A DNA stretch of 64,000 bases from Pelagovum pacificum (GCF_016134045.1 NZ_CP065915.1:1178001-1242000), one strand, 5' to 3'; shown: positions 25,581 to 35,805, numbered from the stretch's first letter. Numbers and translations: made by a program. Notes: generated by a model from the sequence alone, not told the origin.

Positions 25581-27197
25581 ATGGCGCGCACAGCATTGGC
25601 CGCCTTTGGCGAAAGCATTGGTCGCGGGCTTGTCCCGCCCACCCTGAGTGGCGGACAGCTCCGGACCGAGGTCCTTTCCGGCCTGACCGTCGCGCTCGCA
25701 CTCGTGCCCGAAGCGGTCGCGTTTGCCTTCGTTGCTGGCGTTAACCCTCTTGTCGGTCTTTACGCCGCCTTCATCGTGGGCCTCATCACGGCCCTGATCG
25801 GCGGGCGACCGGGCATGATCTCGGGCGCGACCGGTGCACTTGCCGTCGTGATGGTAAGCCTCGTTGCAGAGCACGGGGTCGAGTACCTGTTCGCCACCGT
25901 CGTTCTGATGGGCGTGATCCAGATCGCGGTTGGCGTTCTGAAATGGGGTAAATTCATTCGGCTCGTTCCGCATCCGGTGATGCTCGGCTTCGTGAACGGC
26001 CTTGCGATCGTCATCTTCCTCGCCCAACTCACGCAATTCCAGGTCCCGGGTTCCGCCGAAGTGTCCGGTCACGGAATGTCGGGCGGCGAATGGCTCTCGG
26101 GTGCGTCCCTGTATCTGATGCTGGCTCTCGTTGCGCTAACCATGGCGGTCATTTGGTTGATGCCGCGATTGACCACGACCATCCCGGCGCCGCTGGCCGG
26201 CATCGGTCTCGTCGCGGTGATCGTCATCGTCTTCGGCCTGGACGTGCCGCGGGTCGGCGACATGGCCAGCATCCAGGGCGGGCTGCCGCCGTTCCATGTG
26301 CCGCTCGTCCCGCTCAATTGGGAAACGTTTGAGATCATCCTGCCTTACGCGGTGATCCTTGCCGCGATCGGCTTGATCGAGAGCCTGCTGACCCTGAACC
26401 TGGTGGGCGAGATCACGAACGAGCGGGGCGGCGCGAGCCAGGAATGCGTGGCGCAGGGCGTGGCGAATACCGTGACCGGCTTCTTTGGCGGCATGGGTGG
26501 TTGCGCCATGATCGGCCAGTCGATGATTAACGTTAAATCCGGTGGGCGGACCCGAATCTCCGGCGCTTGCGCGGCAATCTTCCTCCTGCTCTTCATCCTC
26601 GTCGGGTCTTCGATCATCGAGCAAATCCCGCTCGCCGCGCTGGTGGGTGTCATGTTCATGGTGGTCATCGGGACGTTCGCCTGGAACTCCCTGAAAATCA
26701 TGACGAAAGTTCCGCGCGCGGATGCGTTCGTCACGATCCTGGTGACCATTGTCACCGTCGCGACGGACCTTGCCACGGCGGTGGTGGTCGGCGTCATCGT
26801 CTCCGCGCTGACCTATGCCTGGCAGAACGCGACGCGCATTTCCGCGTCGACCTACGTCACGCCGGAAGGCGCGAAGGTTTACCGTATCGTCGGCCCGCTG
26901 TTCTTCGGCTCCACCGACGGCTTCATCGAGATGTTCCAGCCGGAGTCCGATCCGGCGCTTGTCATCGTCGACTTCGAGGCGAGCCGTGTCGTCGACCAGT
27001 CAGCGCTGCAAGCGATCGAGGCGCTGGCCGCGAAATACGAGGCGGTCGGCAAGCGGCTGCAATTGCGACATCTTTCCCATGATTGCCACCGGCTTCTGTC
27101 GAAAGCCGGACACCTCATGGTCGATTCCGATGACGATCCCGATTACGCCCTCGCAGTGGACTACGGCGTGCGGACCGGGATCCTCGGCGGGCACTGA
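25581..27197 (+). CDS. SulP-family anion transporter with STAS domain
   Basis: The 538-residue protein has the SLC26/SulP core: S-G-L-T-V-A-L-A-L-V-P-E-A-V-A-F near residue 36, G-L-Y-A-A-F-I, the G-G-R-P-G-M-I-S-G-A-T-G-A region and the N-E-R-G-G-A-S-Q-E-C-V-A-Q-G loop, followed by a cytoplasmic STAS domain from about residue 430. It carries sulfate, bicarbonate or another anion across the inner membrane; the substrate is not readable. ATG at 25581 has GGAG six bases upstream, better than the ATG at 25563. Confidence 0.92.
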   Translation: MARTALAAFGESIGRGLVPPTLSGGQLRTEVLSGLTVALALVPEAVAFAFVAGVNPLVGLYAAFIVGLITALIGGRPGMISGATGALAVVMVSLVAEHGVEYLFATVVLMGVIQIAVGVLKWGKFIRLVPHPVMLGFVNGLAIVIFLAQLTQFQVPGSAEVSGHGMSGGEWLSGASLYLMLALVALTMAVIWLMPRLTTTIPAPLAGIGLVAVIVIVFGLDVPRVGDMASIQGGLPPFHVPLVPLNWETFEIILPYAVILAAIGLIESLLTLNLVGEITNERGGASQECVAQGVANTVTGFFGGMGGCAMIGQSMINVKSGGRTRISGACAAIFLLLFILVGSSIIEQIPLAALVGVMFMVVIGTFAWNSLKIMTKVPRADAFVTILVTIVTVATDLATAVVVGVIVSALTYAWQNATRISASTYVTPEGAKVYRIVGPLFFGSTDGFIEMFQPESDPALVIVDFEASRVVDQSALQAIEALAAKYEAVGKRLQLRHLSHDCHRLLSKAGHLMVDSDDDPDYALAVDYGVRTGILGGH

Positions 27198-27203
27198 ACA
27201 GGT

Positions 27204-27231
27204 AAAGGGCTGCGTTAACGCACAGCCCTTT
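27204..27231 (+). terminator. Hairpin downstream of the SulP gene
   Basis: AAAGGGCTG and CAGCCCTTT are perfect nine-base arms enclosing TGCGTTAACGCA-type self-complementary sequence, six bases after the SulP stop. The T-run is short (TTT), so it would be a weak terminator, and being symmetric it could serve both this gene and the convergent flavin reductase gene. Confidence 0.6.
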
Positions 27232-27263
27232 AACCATCTCGCAGCTTGAGAGGAGCGGGGCGG

Positions 27264-27866
27264 TTAATCGTCCGGTCGCGTCAGCGCGAACTTCTCTGTC
27301 ACGCGCGTGTAGTCGCGGTAGCCCATCCGGGCCAACGCTTCGTATCTGGTCGGGTCGAGCTCGCCGTTCACCATGGCATCGTCGGCAATGTGAACCCCGA
27401 CGACTTCGCCGAATGTGACGAAGTTGGCCTCGCCCGGAAGTTCGACGATCTTCACGAGCCTGCATTCGAGCGTCGCCGGCGCAGCAGCTACGCGGGGGCA
27501 GTCGATCTGATTGCACTCGGCCTTCTCGATCCCGGCGATCTCGAACTCGTCGACTTCCATCACGACGGAAGCGGAGCTCGCGTTCATCGCGTCCTTCAGC
27601 GCGTAGGAGACGAGGTTAACGGCGAAGACCTCGCTCTCCCGAATGTTGGCGACGCTGTCCTTGGTGCCGTCCCTGTCGGCTTTGGCCGATGTGGAGGCGA
27701 ACATCACCTGCGGCGGCGTGTAGGCGACCGCGTTGAAGAAGGAATAGGGCGCGAGGTTGTCGCGACCCTCCGAGCGGGTCGAGATCCAGCCGATCGGCCG
27801 GGGCACCACGATTGCGCTGAACGGGTTGTGGGACAGGCCGTGGCCGTCTTCGGGGCGATAGAACAT
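27264..27866 (-). CDS. Flavin reductase-like domain protein
   Basis: The 200-residue FMN-binding split-barrel protein begins MFYRPEDGHGLSHNPFSAIVVPRPIGWIST, then N-L-A-P-Y-S-F-F-N-A-V and P-P-Q-V-M-F-A-S, the typical FMN contacts of flavin reductase-like proteins. ATG at 27866 has AGGAG six bases upstream. Members reduce FMN for oxygenases or act as uncharacterised flavoproteins; the partner is unknown here. Confidence 0.88.
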   Translation of the reverse strand: MFYRPEDGHGLSHNPFSAIVVPRPIGWISTRSEGRDNLAPYSFFNAVAYTPPQVMFASTSAKADRDGTKDSVANIRESEVFAVNLVSYALKDAMNASSASVVMEVDEFEIAGIEKAECNQIDCPRVAAAPATLECRLVKIVELPGEANFVTFGEVVGVHIADDAMVNGELDPTRYEALARMGYRDYTRVTEKFALTRPDD

Positions 27867-27942
27867 CGGCGCTCCTTTGCGGTGGTTTGATCCCGGCATA
27901 CCTGCGTGTTAACCGCGCTTCCAGCAGGGATCGGGAGGGGGC

Positions 27943-28431
27943 ATGGACGGGCTCGCGCGTGAGCAGGCAGCGGATTGGTGGGAGGTCGAGGCGCTCTACG
28001 ACCTTTGCTTCGCCCCGGGCCGCACCATGCTGTCCTCTTATCGCCTGCGCGACGGTGTCGAGCCCATTGCGCCCCTGTGCCTCGTCTGGCGGGACGACAG
28101 CGGCATCCTTGGCGGAGCGATCCGCGTCTGGCCGATCCGGATCGGCGCCGAAGAGGCCCTCCTCCTTGGTCCCGTGGCGGTTCACCCGACCCGGCAGGGC
28201 GAGGGGCTCGGTGCGATGCTGATCACCTCTGTCATCGAGCGCGCCGCGGCGCACGGTCACGCGCGGATCCTGCTGGTGGGCGATGCGCCCTATTATGGTC
28301 GCTTCGGTTTCATCCGGCTTGACGATGTGGAAATGCCGCCACCGACGAACCCCGACCGGGTGCTGGGGCTCGCCTTGGTCGAGGGAGCATGGGATGGCCT
28401 ATCAGGGGTCGTAACCTCCGTCCGAGATTGA
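27943..28431 (+). CDS. GNAT-family N-acetyltransferase
   Basis: The 162-residue protein has L-G-P-V-A-V-H-P-T-R-Q-G-E-G-L-G-A-M-L-I and I-L-L-V-G-D-A-P-Y-Y-G-R-F-G-F, the pattern of the YhbS-type GNAT group. A purine-rich GGGAGGGGGC leads directly to the ATG. It is divergent from the flavin reductase gene and is followed one base later by the EcsC gene start. Acceptor unknown. Confidence 0.87.
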   Translation: MDGLAREQAADWWEVEALYDLCFAPGRTMLSSYRLRDGVEPIAPLCLVWRDDSGILGGAIRVWPIRIGAEEALLLGPVAVHPTRQGEGLGAMLITSVIERAAAHGHARILLVGDAPYYGRFGFIRLDDVEMPPPTNPDRVLGLALVEGAWDGLSGVVTSVRD

Positions 28432-28432
28432 A

Positions 28433-29260
28433 ATGGTTCCGGCATCGGACCATCTTGAGTTCATGGATCCGACCAAACACGACATGAAGCACGTCAACCC
28501 CGAGCCGCCGCCGGCCATTCTGGACGATGCGGCGCGGGAGGAGATCGCCGCCCTGGTCGATCGCCAGCGTCGTGCGCGGGGCCTTCTGATGCAGGTCGTC
28601 ACCTTCGCTGGCGGTCAAGTCGAAGATGCCATGAAATTCTTGCCAAAAGGTGTACGTGGCAGGCTCGATCGCGCGGCGCGGGACGCCTTGGAGCGGTCTT
28701 ACGAGGTCGCTTCGAAAACGTCCGGGCGGGCCACGGGCGACCGGTCCAACAAGGTGATCGCCACGATCTCTGGCGCTCTCGGTGGTCTTGGCGGGCTTCC
28801 GACAGCGCTTGCCGAATTGCCCGTCGCCACGACAGTGATCTTTCGCGCCGTTCAGGACGTGGCGAGCCGCAACGGCGAGGACCCGCTGTCGGCGGAAACC
28901 CGGACCGAGTGCCTTCGCGTGTTCGGCTCTGGCGGGCCGGGGGACGGCGACGACGGCGTCGACACGACGTTTGTCGGGGCCCGGCTCTCCCTGTCCGGGC
29001 CGGCAGTCCACAGGCTGATCGCGACGGTCGCGCCGAGGTTCGCGGCGTTGCTGTCACAGAAACTGGCCAGTCAGGCCGTTCCTGTTCTGGGCGCGGCCGC
29101 CGGAGCGGGCACGAATTATGCCTTCACCGGCTATTTCGTCGAGATGGCGCATGTCCATTTCGGCCTGCGACGGCTTGCCCGCACCTTTGGCGAGGAGCAG
29201 GTCCTCGACGAATTCCACCGCGTCCTTGCCAGCCGCAGCTACCCGGTCAAGCGCGCCTAG
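28433..29260 (+). CDS. EcsC-family protein
   Basis: The product is up to 275 residues. It shows the EcsC layout: A-L-V-D-R-Q-R-R-A-R-G-L-L-M-Q near residue 42, a long Gly-rich stretch (I-A-T-I-S-G-A-L-G-G-L-G-G-L-P-T-A-L-A-E-L-P-V-A-T-T-V-I-F) and a C-terminal A-A-A-G-A-G-T-N-Y-A-F-T-G-Y. Function of the family is poorly known. The start is uncertain: ATGs at 28433, 28463 and 28484 are in frame and none has a strong ribosome site. Its TAG stop overlaps the TAG of the convergent gene (CTAG). Confidence 0.85.
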   Translation: MVPASDHLEFMDPTKHDMKHVNPEPPPAILDDAAREEIAALVDRQRRARGLLMQVVTFAGGQVEDAMKFLPKGVRGRLDRAARDALERSYEVASKTSGRATGDRSNKVIATISGALGGLGGLPTALAELPVATTVIFRAVQDVASRNGEDPLSAETRTECLRVFGSGGPGDGDDGVDTTFVGARLSLSGPAVHRLIATVAPRFAALLSQKLASQAVPVLGAAAGAGTNYAFTGYFVEMAHVHFGLRRLARTFGEEQVLDEFHRVLASRSYPVKRA

Positions 29261-30321
29261 AGCCTCTTCGCGATGGCCGACAATAGGCTCGGGGCGACGG
29301 CGATAAGCAAGACTATTCGGACAACATGGTGAACGGTGATGTAAGCCACTTCGGCGTCCATCGACAGCGCGACCAGCGACATCTCCGTCAGCCCGCCGGG
29401 CGCGTAGGCGAGGAGAACCTGGGCGACTGTCTGCCCGAACACGCCTGCAAAAACCACGGCGAAACCAAGGCTTACCGCCAACATCACCGTTGTGGCACCA
29501 AGGCTCAGCAGCAAGGCGCGGGCGATGATCTGGGGTGGGGTGCCAAGGAACCGGCAGCCCATGATCGTGCCGAGGATGACCTGTGCCGCCATGACCACCC
29601 AGCCCGGCGGCACACCGCCCGTCCAGCCGAGCATATGCACCGTTCCGCTCACGATCATTGGCCCTATCAGGCCTGGCGCGGGCAGGTTCAGTCGAGTTCC
29701 GAAAACGTATCCGATCAGTCCGCTACCGATCAGTAGTGCGATGTCGGACAGTGCGAGCGGTGCGTGGCCGTCGCTCATCGAAACACCCGAGACGTCGAGC
29801 CCAAGCACGACGCGGAAGAAGAACGCGATAGAACCGATGGTGATGACGATCCGGGCCGCGTGGGCGAGGATGATACGGCGGCCGTCGCCACCCATGCTTT
29901 CCCCAATAAGCATCATCTCGGAAATACCGCCCGGCATCGCGGCGAAGAAGGCCGTCGGCGGGTCCATGCGCCCGATCTTGAGGTAGAACGGCACGACGAG
30001 GGCCGCCGCGACGATCATGTAGATGACGAGCACAAAGATCGACAGCAGCCAGCCGCTGATGTCCCCGAGCAACTCCGGGCTGAAGTTCGAGCCGAGGAGC
30101 ACTCCGATAACGGTTACGGTGGGCTCGCGAATGCGCTCGGGTGGCAGCAGGGGCGCGCGAAGGAGAACCGCGATCAGGGTAAAGATCATCGCCCCAAGCA
30201 TCCAGGCCAGCGGCAGCCCCAGCAGGAAGAAGATGGCGCCCCCGCTCGCCCCGATCGCGAGCGCAAGCCCCATGCGCGCTAGGATGCGGCGCGTTGTCCT
30301 GTCACGTAAGGCGTTGATCAA
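29257..30321 (-). CDS. AbrB-family membrane protein
   Basis: The 354-residue protein has about ten transmembrane segments in two repeats, with G-L-P-L-A-W-M-L-G-A-M near residue 34 and M-P-G-G-I-S-E-M-M-L-I-G and A-P-G-G-L-T-E-M-S-L-V-A as the paired repeat motifs. This is the AbrB/'putative ammonia monooxygenase' membrane family (not the AbrB DNA-binding protein); the transported compound is unknown. It ends in an overlapping stop with EcsC. Confidence 0.85.
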   Translation of the reverse strand: MINALRDRTTRRILARMGLALAIGASGGAIFFLLGLPLAWMLGAMIFTLIAVLLRAPLLPPERIREPTVTVIGVLLGSNFSPELLGDISGWLLSIFVLVIYMIVAAALVVPFYLKIGRMDPPTAFFAAMPGGISEMMLIGESMGGDGRRIILAHAARIVITIGSIAFFFRVVLGLDVSGVSMSDGHAPLALSDIALLIGSGLIGYVFGTRLNLPAPGLIGPMIVSGTVHMLGWTGGVPPGWVVMAAQVILGTIMGCRFLGTPPQIIARALLLSLGATTVMLAVSLGFAVVFAGVFGQTVAQVLLAYAPGGLTEMSLVALSMDAEVAYITVHHVVRIVLLIAVAPSLLSAIAKRL

Positions 30322-30448
30322 TCGGCTTTCTCCGCCGTTCAGTCGGGCGCGCTGAAGGGAGCGGTGCGCCTGCGCGTTGGTCTAGGCCGCCTCTTCGGGG
30401 GATACAACCTCGGCCGGGAGTGGCGGAAAACGGACGGACGTCCAGTAC

Positions 30449-30462
30449 CGGACAGCTGTCCG
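30449..30462. repeat. Perfect 14-bp palindrome CGGACAGCTGTCCG upstream of valS
   Basis: The palindrome lies about 90 bases before the valS start in the divergent AbrB/valS gap, next to a smaller GGACGTCC palindrome at 30436-30443. Similar palindromes recur inside the next genes (see findings). Confidence 0.6.
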
Positions 30463-30553
30463 CTTTGCTGCACGCAGGCAGAGAGCGACAGCCAAGGGTT
30501 TTCCTCGGCGCTCAGGAAAGCTATTTCAGCCGCGATTGACTGAGGATCCACCG

Positions 30554-33490
30554 ATGCCCATGGAAAAGACCTTCGACGCCGCCGAGGCGGAGCCGCGCCT
30601 CTACGACGCCTGGGAGAAGGCCGGCGCCTTCAAGGCCGGCGCCAATGCCCGGCGTGACGAGAGCTTTACCATCATGATCCCGCCGCCGAACGTGACCGGC
30701 GCGCTGCACATGGGGCACGCCTTCAACAACACGCTGCAGGACATCCTGATCCGCTGGCACCGGATGCGCGGCTTCGACACGCTTTGGCAGCCGGGACAGG
30801 ACCACGCCGGCATCGCGACCCAGCTTCAGGTCGAAAAGATGCTTGCGTCTCAAGGCAATGAGGGACGGCGAGAGCTCGGTCGGGAGAAGTTCCTCGACAA
30901 GGTCTGGGAGTGGAAGGGCGAGTACGGTTCGACCATCGTCAACCAGCTTCGCCGGCTCGGGTCGTCCTGTGACTGGTCACGCAACGCTTTTACCATGGCC
31001 GGTGCGCCCGGTGATCCGCGCACGGGTCACGAAAATTCGCCCGACTTCCATGATGCCGTCATCAAGGTCTTCGTCGAGATGTACGACAAGGGCCTCATTT
31101 ACCGTGGCAAGCGGCTCGTTAACTGGGATCCGCATTTCGAGACCGCGATCTCCGACCTCGAGGTCGAGAATATCGAGGTCGACGGCCACATGTGGCACTT
31201 CAAGTACCCGCTCGCCGGCGGCGAGACATATACCTACGTCGAGAAGGACGAGGACGGAAACGTGCTCTTCGAAGAGGAGCGCGACTACATCTCGATCGCC
31301 ACGACCCGGCCGGAAACCATGCTGGGCGACGGGGCGGTCGCGGTTCATCCGTCGGATGAACGCTACGCCCCAATCATTGGAAAACTTTGCGAAATTCCTG
31401 TCGGTCCGAAAGAACAGCGGCGCTTGATCCCGATCATCACCGATGAATATCCCGACCCCGACTTCGGCTCTGGCGCGGTCAAGATCACGGGGGCACACGA
31501 CTTCAACGACTACCAGGTCGCGAGCCGCGGCGGCATCCCGATGTACCGTCTGATGGATTCGCGCGGCCGGATGCGCGACGACGGGGCGCCCTATGCGGAA
31601 GCCGCGACCGAAGCACAGAACATTGCTGGTGGAGCCGAATTTACCGTCGCCGGCGTCGACGCCCTTAACCTTGTTCCCGATGACCTGCGCGGCCTCGACC
31701 GGTTCGAGGCGCGCGATGCCGTCGTGGCCCAGATCACCGAAGAGGGGCTGGCGGTCATGTGTCCGAAAACGGACCCGCGTCTCGGCCAGGTGAAGAAACC
31801 CGTCGCGCCGGAAGAAGGCGGAGAGGCGCGGGACGACGAACTCGTCCCCCTCGTTGAAGCGAAGAAGATCATGCAGCCGTTCGGCGACCGCTCCGGCGTC
31901 GTGATCGAGCCGATGCTGACCGACCAGTGGTTCGTGGATTCCCAGCAGATCGTCGGGCCCGCGCTCGACGCCGTTCGCGAAGGCCGGACGGTCATCATGC
32001 CCGAGAGTGGCGAGAAGACCTACTTCCACTGGCTGGAGAATATCGAGCCCTGGTGCATTTCGCGCCAGCTCTGGTGGGGGCACCGAATCCCGGTCTGGTA
32101 CGACGAGGACGGTAACCATTATTGCGCTGCGACCGAGGCGGAAGCGATCGAGAAATCCGGTGGCAAGACGCTGGTCCAGGACGAGGATGTTCTCGACACC
32201 TGGTTCTCCTCGGGGTTGTGGCCGATCGGGACGCTCGGATGGCCTGAACAGACCGACGAGTTGCGCCGGTACTTCCCGACCGACGTCCTGATCACGGGCT
32301 TCGACATTCTCTTCTTCTGGGTCGCCCGGATGATGATGATGCAGCTCGCCGTCGTTGGCGAAGAGCCGTTTCACACCGTTTACCTGCACCAGCTCGTTCG
32401 TGACGAGAAGGGGCAAAAAATGTCGAAGACAAAGGGCAACGTCATCGACCCGCTCGAAGTCATCGACGAATACGGCGCCGACGCGCTGCGCTTTGCCAAT
32501 GCCTCAATGGCGGCGATCGGCGGGGTGCTCAAGCTGAGCGTCGATCGCATCAAGGGCTATCGGAATTTCGTCACGAAGATCTGGAACGCCTGCCGTTTCG
32601 CCGAAATGAATGGTGTGTTCGAAAACTACAAGTCCGAGGGCTCGCAGCGACCTGAACCGACTGAAACGGTCAATAAATGGATAGTCGGTGAGACACTCCG
32701 GATCCGGCAGGAAGTCGATGAGGCGTTGGCGTCCTACCGGTTCAACGACGCTGCGAACGCGCTTTATGCCTTTGTCTGGGGTAAGGTCTGCGACTGGTAT
32801 GTCGAGTTTTCCAAGCCGCTGTTGATGGACGGCACGGACGCCCAGAAGGCGGAAACCCGGGCCACGATGGCGTGGGTTCTGGACCAGTGTCTCATCCTGA
32901 CGCACCCGTTCATGCCCTTCGTGACCGAGGAACTCTGGGGCCAGCTCGCCCCGCGGACCCGCCTGCTGGCGCTCACCGACTGGCCCGAGGATGACGTCGT
33001 GATCGACGCCGCGGCGGACGCCGAGATGACGTGGACGATCGGCTTCATCGAGGGGGTCCGGTCCGCGCGCGCGCAGATGAACGTGCCGGCGGGGTTGCGC
33101 GTCCCGGTGCTGCGGATCGAGTCCGACGAGGCTGCGCGCGAGGCGTGGCAGAACAACTCTGCGTTGATCCAGCGGCTGGCCCGTATCGAGAGCGTCGAGG
33201 ACGCTGACGAGGCGCCCAAAGGTTCGATCACGATAACCACGAAAGGGGCGACGTTCGCGCTGCCGCTCGCTGATATCATCGACGTCGGCGCGGAGAAGGA
33301 GCGGCTTGAGAAGGTGCTCGGCAAGCTCGGCAAGGAGCTCGGTGGTCTGCGCGGGCGGCTCAACAATCCGAATTTCGTCGCGTCGGCGCCGGAAGAGGTG
33401 GTCGCGGAGGCCCGCGAAAACCTCGCGCTTCGTGAGGAGGAGGAGGCTCAACTGAAGTCGGCGCTTTCCCGGCTGGCGGAAATCGCCTGA
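30554..33490 (+). CDS. valS: Valine--tRNA ligase
   Basis: The 978-residue class I synthetase charges tRNA-Val. The HIGH signature appears as A-L-H-M-G-H-A near residue 56 and KMSKS as [10 protein letters not shown] near residue 625; the editing domain lies between. The C-terminus has an alpha-helical coiled-coil arm ([13 protein letters not shown]) typical of ValRS. ATG at 30554 has GAGGA seven bases upstream; a second ATG is two codons later. No T-box or other leader is visible. Confidence 0.97.
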   Translation: MPMEKTFDAAEAEPRLYDAWEKAGAFKAGANARRDESFTIMIPPPNVTGALHMGHAFNNTLQDILIRWHRMRGFDTLWQPGQDHAGIATQLQVEKMLASQGNEGRRELGREKFLDKVWEWKGEYGSTIVNQLRRLGSSCDWSRNAFTMAGAPGDPRTGHENSPDFHDAVIKVFVEMYDKGLIYRGKRLVNWDPHFETAISDLEVENIEVDGHMWHFKYPLAGGETYTYVEKDEDGNVLFEEERDYISIATTRPETMLGDGAVAVHPSDERYAPIIGKLCEIPVGPKEQRRLIPIITDEYPDPDFGSGAVKITGAHDFNDYQVASRGGIPMYRLMDSRGRMRDDGAPYAEAATEAQNIAGGAEFTVAGVDALNLVPDDLRGLDRFEARDAVVAQITEEGLAVMCPKTDPRLGQVKKPVAPEEGGEARDDELVPLVEAKKIMQPFGDRSGVVIEPMLTDQWFVDSQQIVGPALDAVREGRTVIMPESGEKTYFHWLENIEPWCISRQLWWGHRIPVWYDEDGNHYCAATEAEAIEKSGGKTLVQDEDVLDTWFSSGLWPIGTLGWPEQTDELRRYFPTDVLITGFDILFFWVARMMMMQLAVVGEEPFHTVYLHQLVRDEKGQKMSKTKGNVIDPLEVIDEYGADALRFANASMAAIGGVLKLSVDRIKGYRNFVTKIWNACRFAEMNGVFENYKSEGSQRPEPTETVNKWIVGETLRIRQEVDEALASYRFNDAANALYAFVWGKVCDWYVEFSKPLLMDGTDAQKAETRATMAWVLDQCLILTHPFMPFVTEELWGQLAPRTRLLALTDWPEDDVVIDAAADAEMTWTIGFIEGVRSARAQMNVPAGLRVPVLRIESDEAAREAWQNNSALIQRLARIESVEDADEAPKGSITITTKGATFALPLADIIDVGAEKERLEKVLGKLGKELGGLRGRLNNPNFVASAPEEVVAEARENLALREEEEAQLKSALSRLAEIA

Positions 33491-33527
33491 GCCTTTTCAA
33501 TCGGTCGCGTTCGGCTAGGGTCGAAGC

Positions 33528-33851
33528 ATGAGTTTCTTCCTTCGCTTCCTTGCCGAACGCCAGATCGAGAAGGCGCAGTCCGATGGACAGCTGTCCGGAA
33601 TCGCTGGCGAGGGGGCACCCTTGCCGGTCCGCGAGTCGTCGGGCGAGGATGCGGTGTCCGAAATCGGACACCGTGTGATGGCAGAGGCCGGGGCCGTGCC
33701 GGCGGAGGTCCAGTTGATTAACGATCTCTCGACGGCGAAGCGCGCCTGGCAGGCTGCGATCACTCCGGAGGAGAAGAAGGTCGCGATGGCGCGGTTCGCG
33801 GAGCTCGAGATGCGGCGAAACATGGCGGCGGAGCGCCGGCGTCGCGGCTGA
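33528..33851 (+). CDS. DUF1992-like small protein
   Basis: The 107-residue product starts MSFFLRFLAERQIEKAQSDG then L-S-G-I-A-G-E-G-A-P-L-P, matching the DUF1992 (DnaJ-homologue subfamily C member 28-like) pattern of a helix followed by a short G-x-G-x-P-L motif; the rest is helical and Arg-rich. Function unknown. Two strong palindromes, 33585-33596 and 33652-33673, are within it. It ends directly against the stop of the convergent GH20 gene. Confidence 0.75.
   Translation: MSFFLRFLAERQIEKAQSDGQLSGIAGEGAPLPVRESSGEDAVSEIGHRVMAEAGAVPAEVQLINDLSTAKRAWQAAITPEEKKVAMARFAELEMRRNMAAERRRRG
33652..33673. repeat. 9-bp inverted repeat inside the DUF1992 gene
   Basis: CGGTGTCCG and CGGACACCG pair perfectly around AAAT. 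It is one of the CGGAC...GTCCG-type palindromes clustered in 30-37 kb. Confidence 0.6.
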
Positions 33852-35666
33852 TCACCGCAGCGCCGTGACCCAGTTCATCGAGTCGAAGATCGGCAAATAG
33901 GCCCGTGCCAGACCGCGGAGCGACTCCCCGGTCAGGCTGTCCCGGATGTCCCACGCCTTGCTCGCGACGCCGAGGATTCGGGGGGCCAGCATAGGTTCGA
34001 TCTGTTGATCGGACGTCGTGAATTCTGCCCAGAAACAGCCCTCTACACCGATGATGCGGTCCGCGATGTCCTCTGCGCCGCTGGGGACGGGCGACCAGTT
34101 GATCGTCTCTTCGAGCGGGATGAACGCGGCCCAGGACGCACCCCAATCGTCGGTTTCGGCACTGTGCGCCATGTCGAGGTAGACGTGCTGGGCCGGGCTC
34201 ATGATGATGTCGTAGCCGGCGCGGGCGGCGTCGATGCCGGGACCCTGGCCGCTCCAGCTCTGAAGGATCGCACCGTGGCCGATGCCGCCATTGCTTCCGC
34301 GTGCGGCTTCTTCCCAAGCTACAGGGCTGTGTCCGTTTTCGGCCAGCTGTCCGGCGAGGCGTGCCATGGTCCAGCCCTGAACATCGTCGCGGGATGAGAG
34401 GCCTTCACGCTTCTTCAGCGCGTCGATCGCGGGCGATCCGTCCCACGCGCCGTCGGGAAGCTCATCACAGCCAAGGTGAATGAGGCCGAGCGGGAAAAGG
34501 CCGGCGACCTCGGCGGACAATTGTCCGAGAACCTCCCAAGTCTGGTCTGACGCGGGGCTGAGAACGTTTTCGGGATAGCCTTGAACGCTCGTTTCGGCCC
34601 CGGTGTCGGCGTCGTCACGCAGGCCGGGAAGAACCTTCGCCATGCCGTAGGAGTGAGCGGGAACCTCGATCTCGGGCAGCGTTCCGATATTGAGCGCCTG
34701 TCCGTGAGCGATGATTTCGGCAACGTCATCAAGGCTATACGTCCCACCTGCACGGGGGCCGCCGCCGAAGAGGCCAGGCAGCAACTCGCCTTCTCCCCGG
34801 AACGCGGTCTTCTGCCAGAGCTCCGGGACGCTCTCCACTTCGACCCGAAAGGCCTCGTCGTCGGCGAAGTGCCAATGGAAGCGGTTCATCTTGAGAAGCG
34901 CCATGAGGTCCATCAGGCGCTTGATCGTCGAGGGTTCGAAGAAGTGGCGGGCGCAATCGAGGTGCTGACCGCGCCATTCGAAGCGGGGCGCGTCCTCGAT
35001 CTCACCCAAGGGGAGCTGACCTTCGTGAGTGTGCAGCAGCGTCAGAAGGGTGATCGCGCCGTAGAATCGGCCGCTCTCTGAGGATGCGGCGAGCGACACG
35101 CCGGACTCGGTGATGTTGAGCCGGTACGCCTCGGTTGCGAGCTGGCCGTCGACCTCCTGAATCAGGGGCAGGCCGTCGGGAATTAGGAAAGGGCCGAGCC
35201 CCGTGCGCTCGGCCAGCTGGACGACAGGCTCGAAATCGTCGCTGTCGGACACGAATCCGGTAACGGACACCTGTCCGCCAACAGGGCTCCACCGGGTCAC
35301 GGGCGGGACGATACGGAGGTCGGGCATCTCGCCGGGCGGCAAGTCGCCTTGAGTCACACCGGCGGGCAGCGCGGGCAGCTCGATGATTTCACCTTCCGCG
35401 CGGAGATAGGCGCCAAGCGGGAGCCAGGCGCGGTTCGCGGGGCGAAACCCGCCGAGGTGCTGCAGGACGATTTCATGTCCTGTACCGGGCACGAGATCGG
35501 GAAGTTCGACTTCATGATAGCTGGCAACGGCCTGGACGAGCGTGCCGCCCCTTACGACTTTGGCCGGGGCCATCAGAGAGAAACAGAAGACCGGAGCGGA
35601 GAGGGGCCGGTCGCTGGTGACCTCTACGATTATCGAGAGGTCATCGAGTCTGGCGGACAGGTTCAT
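33852..35666 (-). CDS. Beta-N-acetylhexosaminidase (GH20)
   Basis: The 604-residue GH20 enzyme cleaves terminal GlcNAc/GalNAc. An N-terminal non-catalytic beta domain precedes the TIM barrel from about residue 235 (W-R-G-Q-H-L-D-C-A-R-H-F-F), with R-F-H-W-H-F-A-D-D-E-A-F-R and the catalytic Asp-Glu pair in I-H-L-G-C-D-E-L-P near residue 405. There is no signal peptide, so it likely acts on imported disaccharides in the cytoplasm. ATG at 35666 has GGAGG five bases upstream; the longer upstream frame crosses the divergent agaS-like gene. Paired with a SIS isomerase, it suggests amino-sugar use. Confidence 0.93.
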   Translation of the reverse strand: MNLSARLDDLSIIVEVTSDRPLSAPVFCFSLMAPAKVVRGGTLVQAVASYHEVELPDLVPGTGHEIVLQHLGGFRPANRAWLPLGAYLRAEGEIIELPALPAGVTQGDLPPGEMPDLRIVPPVTRWSPVGGQVSVTGFVSDSDDFEPVVQLAERTGLGPFLIPDGLPLIQEVDGQLATEAYRLNITESGVSLAASSESGRFYGAITLLTLLHTHEGQLPLGEIEDAPRFEWRGQHLDCARHFFEPSTIKRLMDLMALLKMNRFHWHFADDEAFRVEVESVPELWQKTAFRGEGELLPGLFGGGPRAGGTYSLDDVAEIIAHGQALNIGTLPEIEVPAHSYGMAKVLPGLRDDADTGAETSVQGYPENVLSPASDQTWEVLGQLSAEVAGLFPLGLIHLGCDELPDGAWDGSPAIDALKKREGLSSRDDVQGWTMARLAGQLAENGHSPVAWEEAARGSNGGIGHGAILQSWSGQGPGIDAARAGYDIIMSPAQHVYLDMAHSAETDDWGASWAAFIPLEETINWSPVPSGAEDIADRIIGVEGCFWAEFTTSDQQIEPMLAPRILGVASKAWDIRDSLTGESLRGLARAYLPIFDSMNWVTALR

Positions 35667-35805
35667 GGTGGCCTCCGATCTTGAGCATCGCGGTCGAGGA
35701 ATGCGCGTGCCGCCAAAGCTTTGCAAGTGTCGCAGGGGAGCGTTGCAGCCTTGCGGTGGTTGACGGCTTCGGCCATGCAACCAGAAGGAAAGTGAATCGG
35801 ACGTG

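Noticed and set aside
24546..26072. A 508-residue frame extending mtnP upstream
   Set aside because: The extra part is antisense to the SulP gene; MtnP homology starts at I-G-V-I-G-G.
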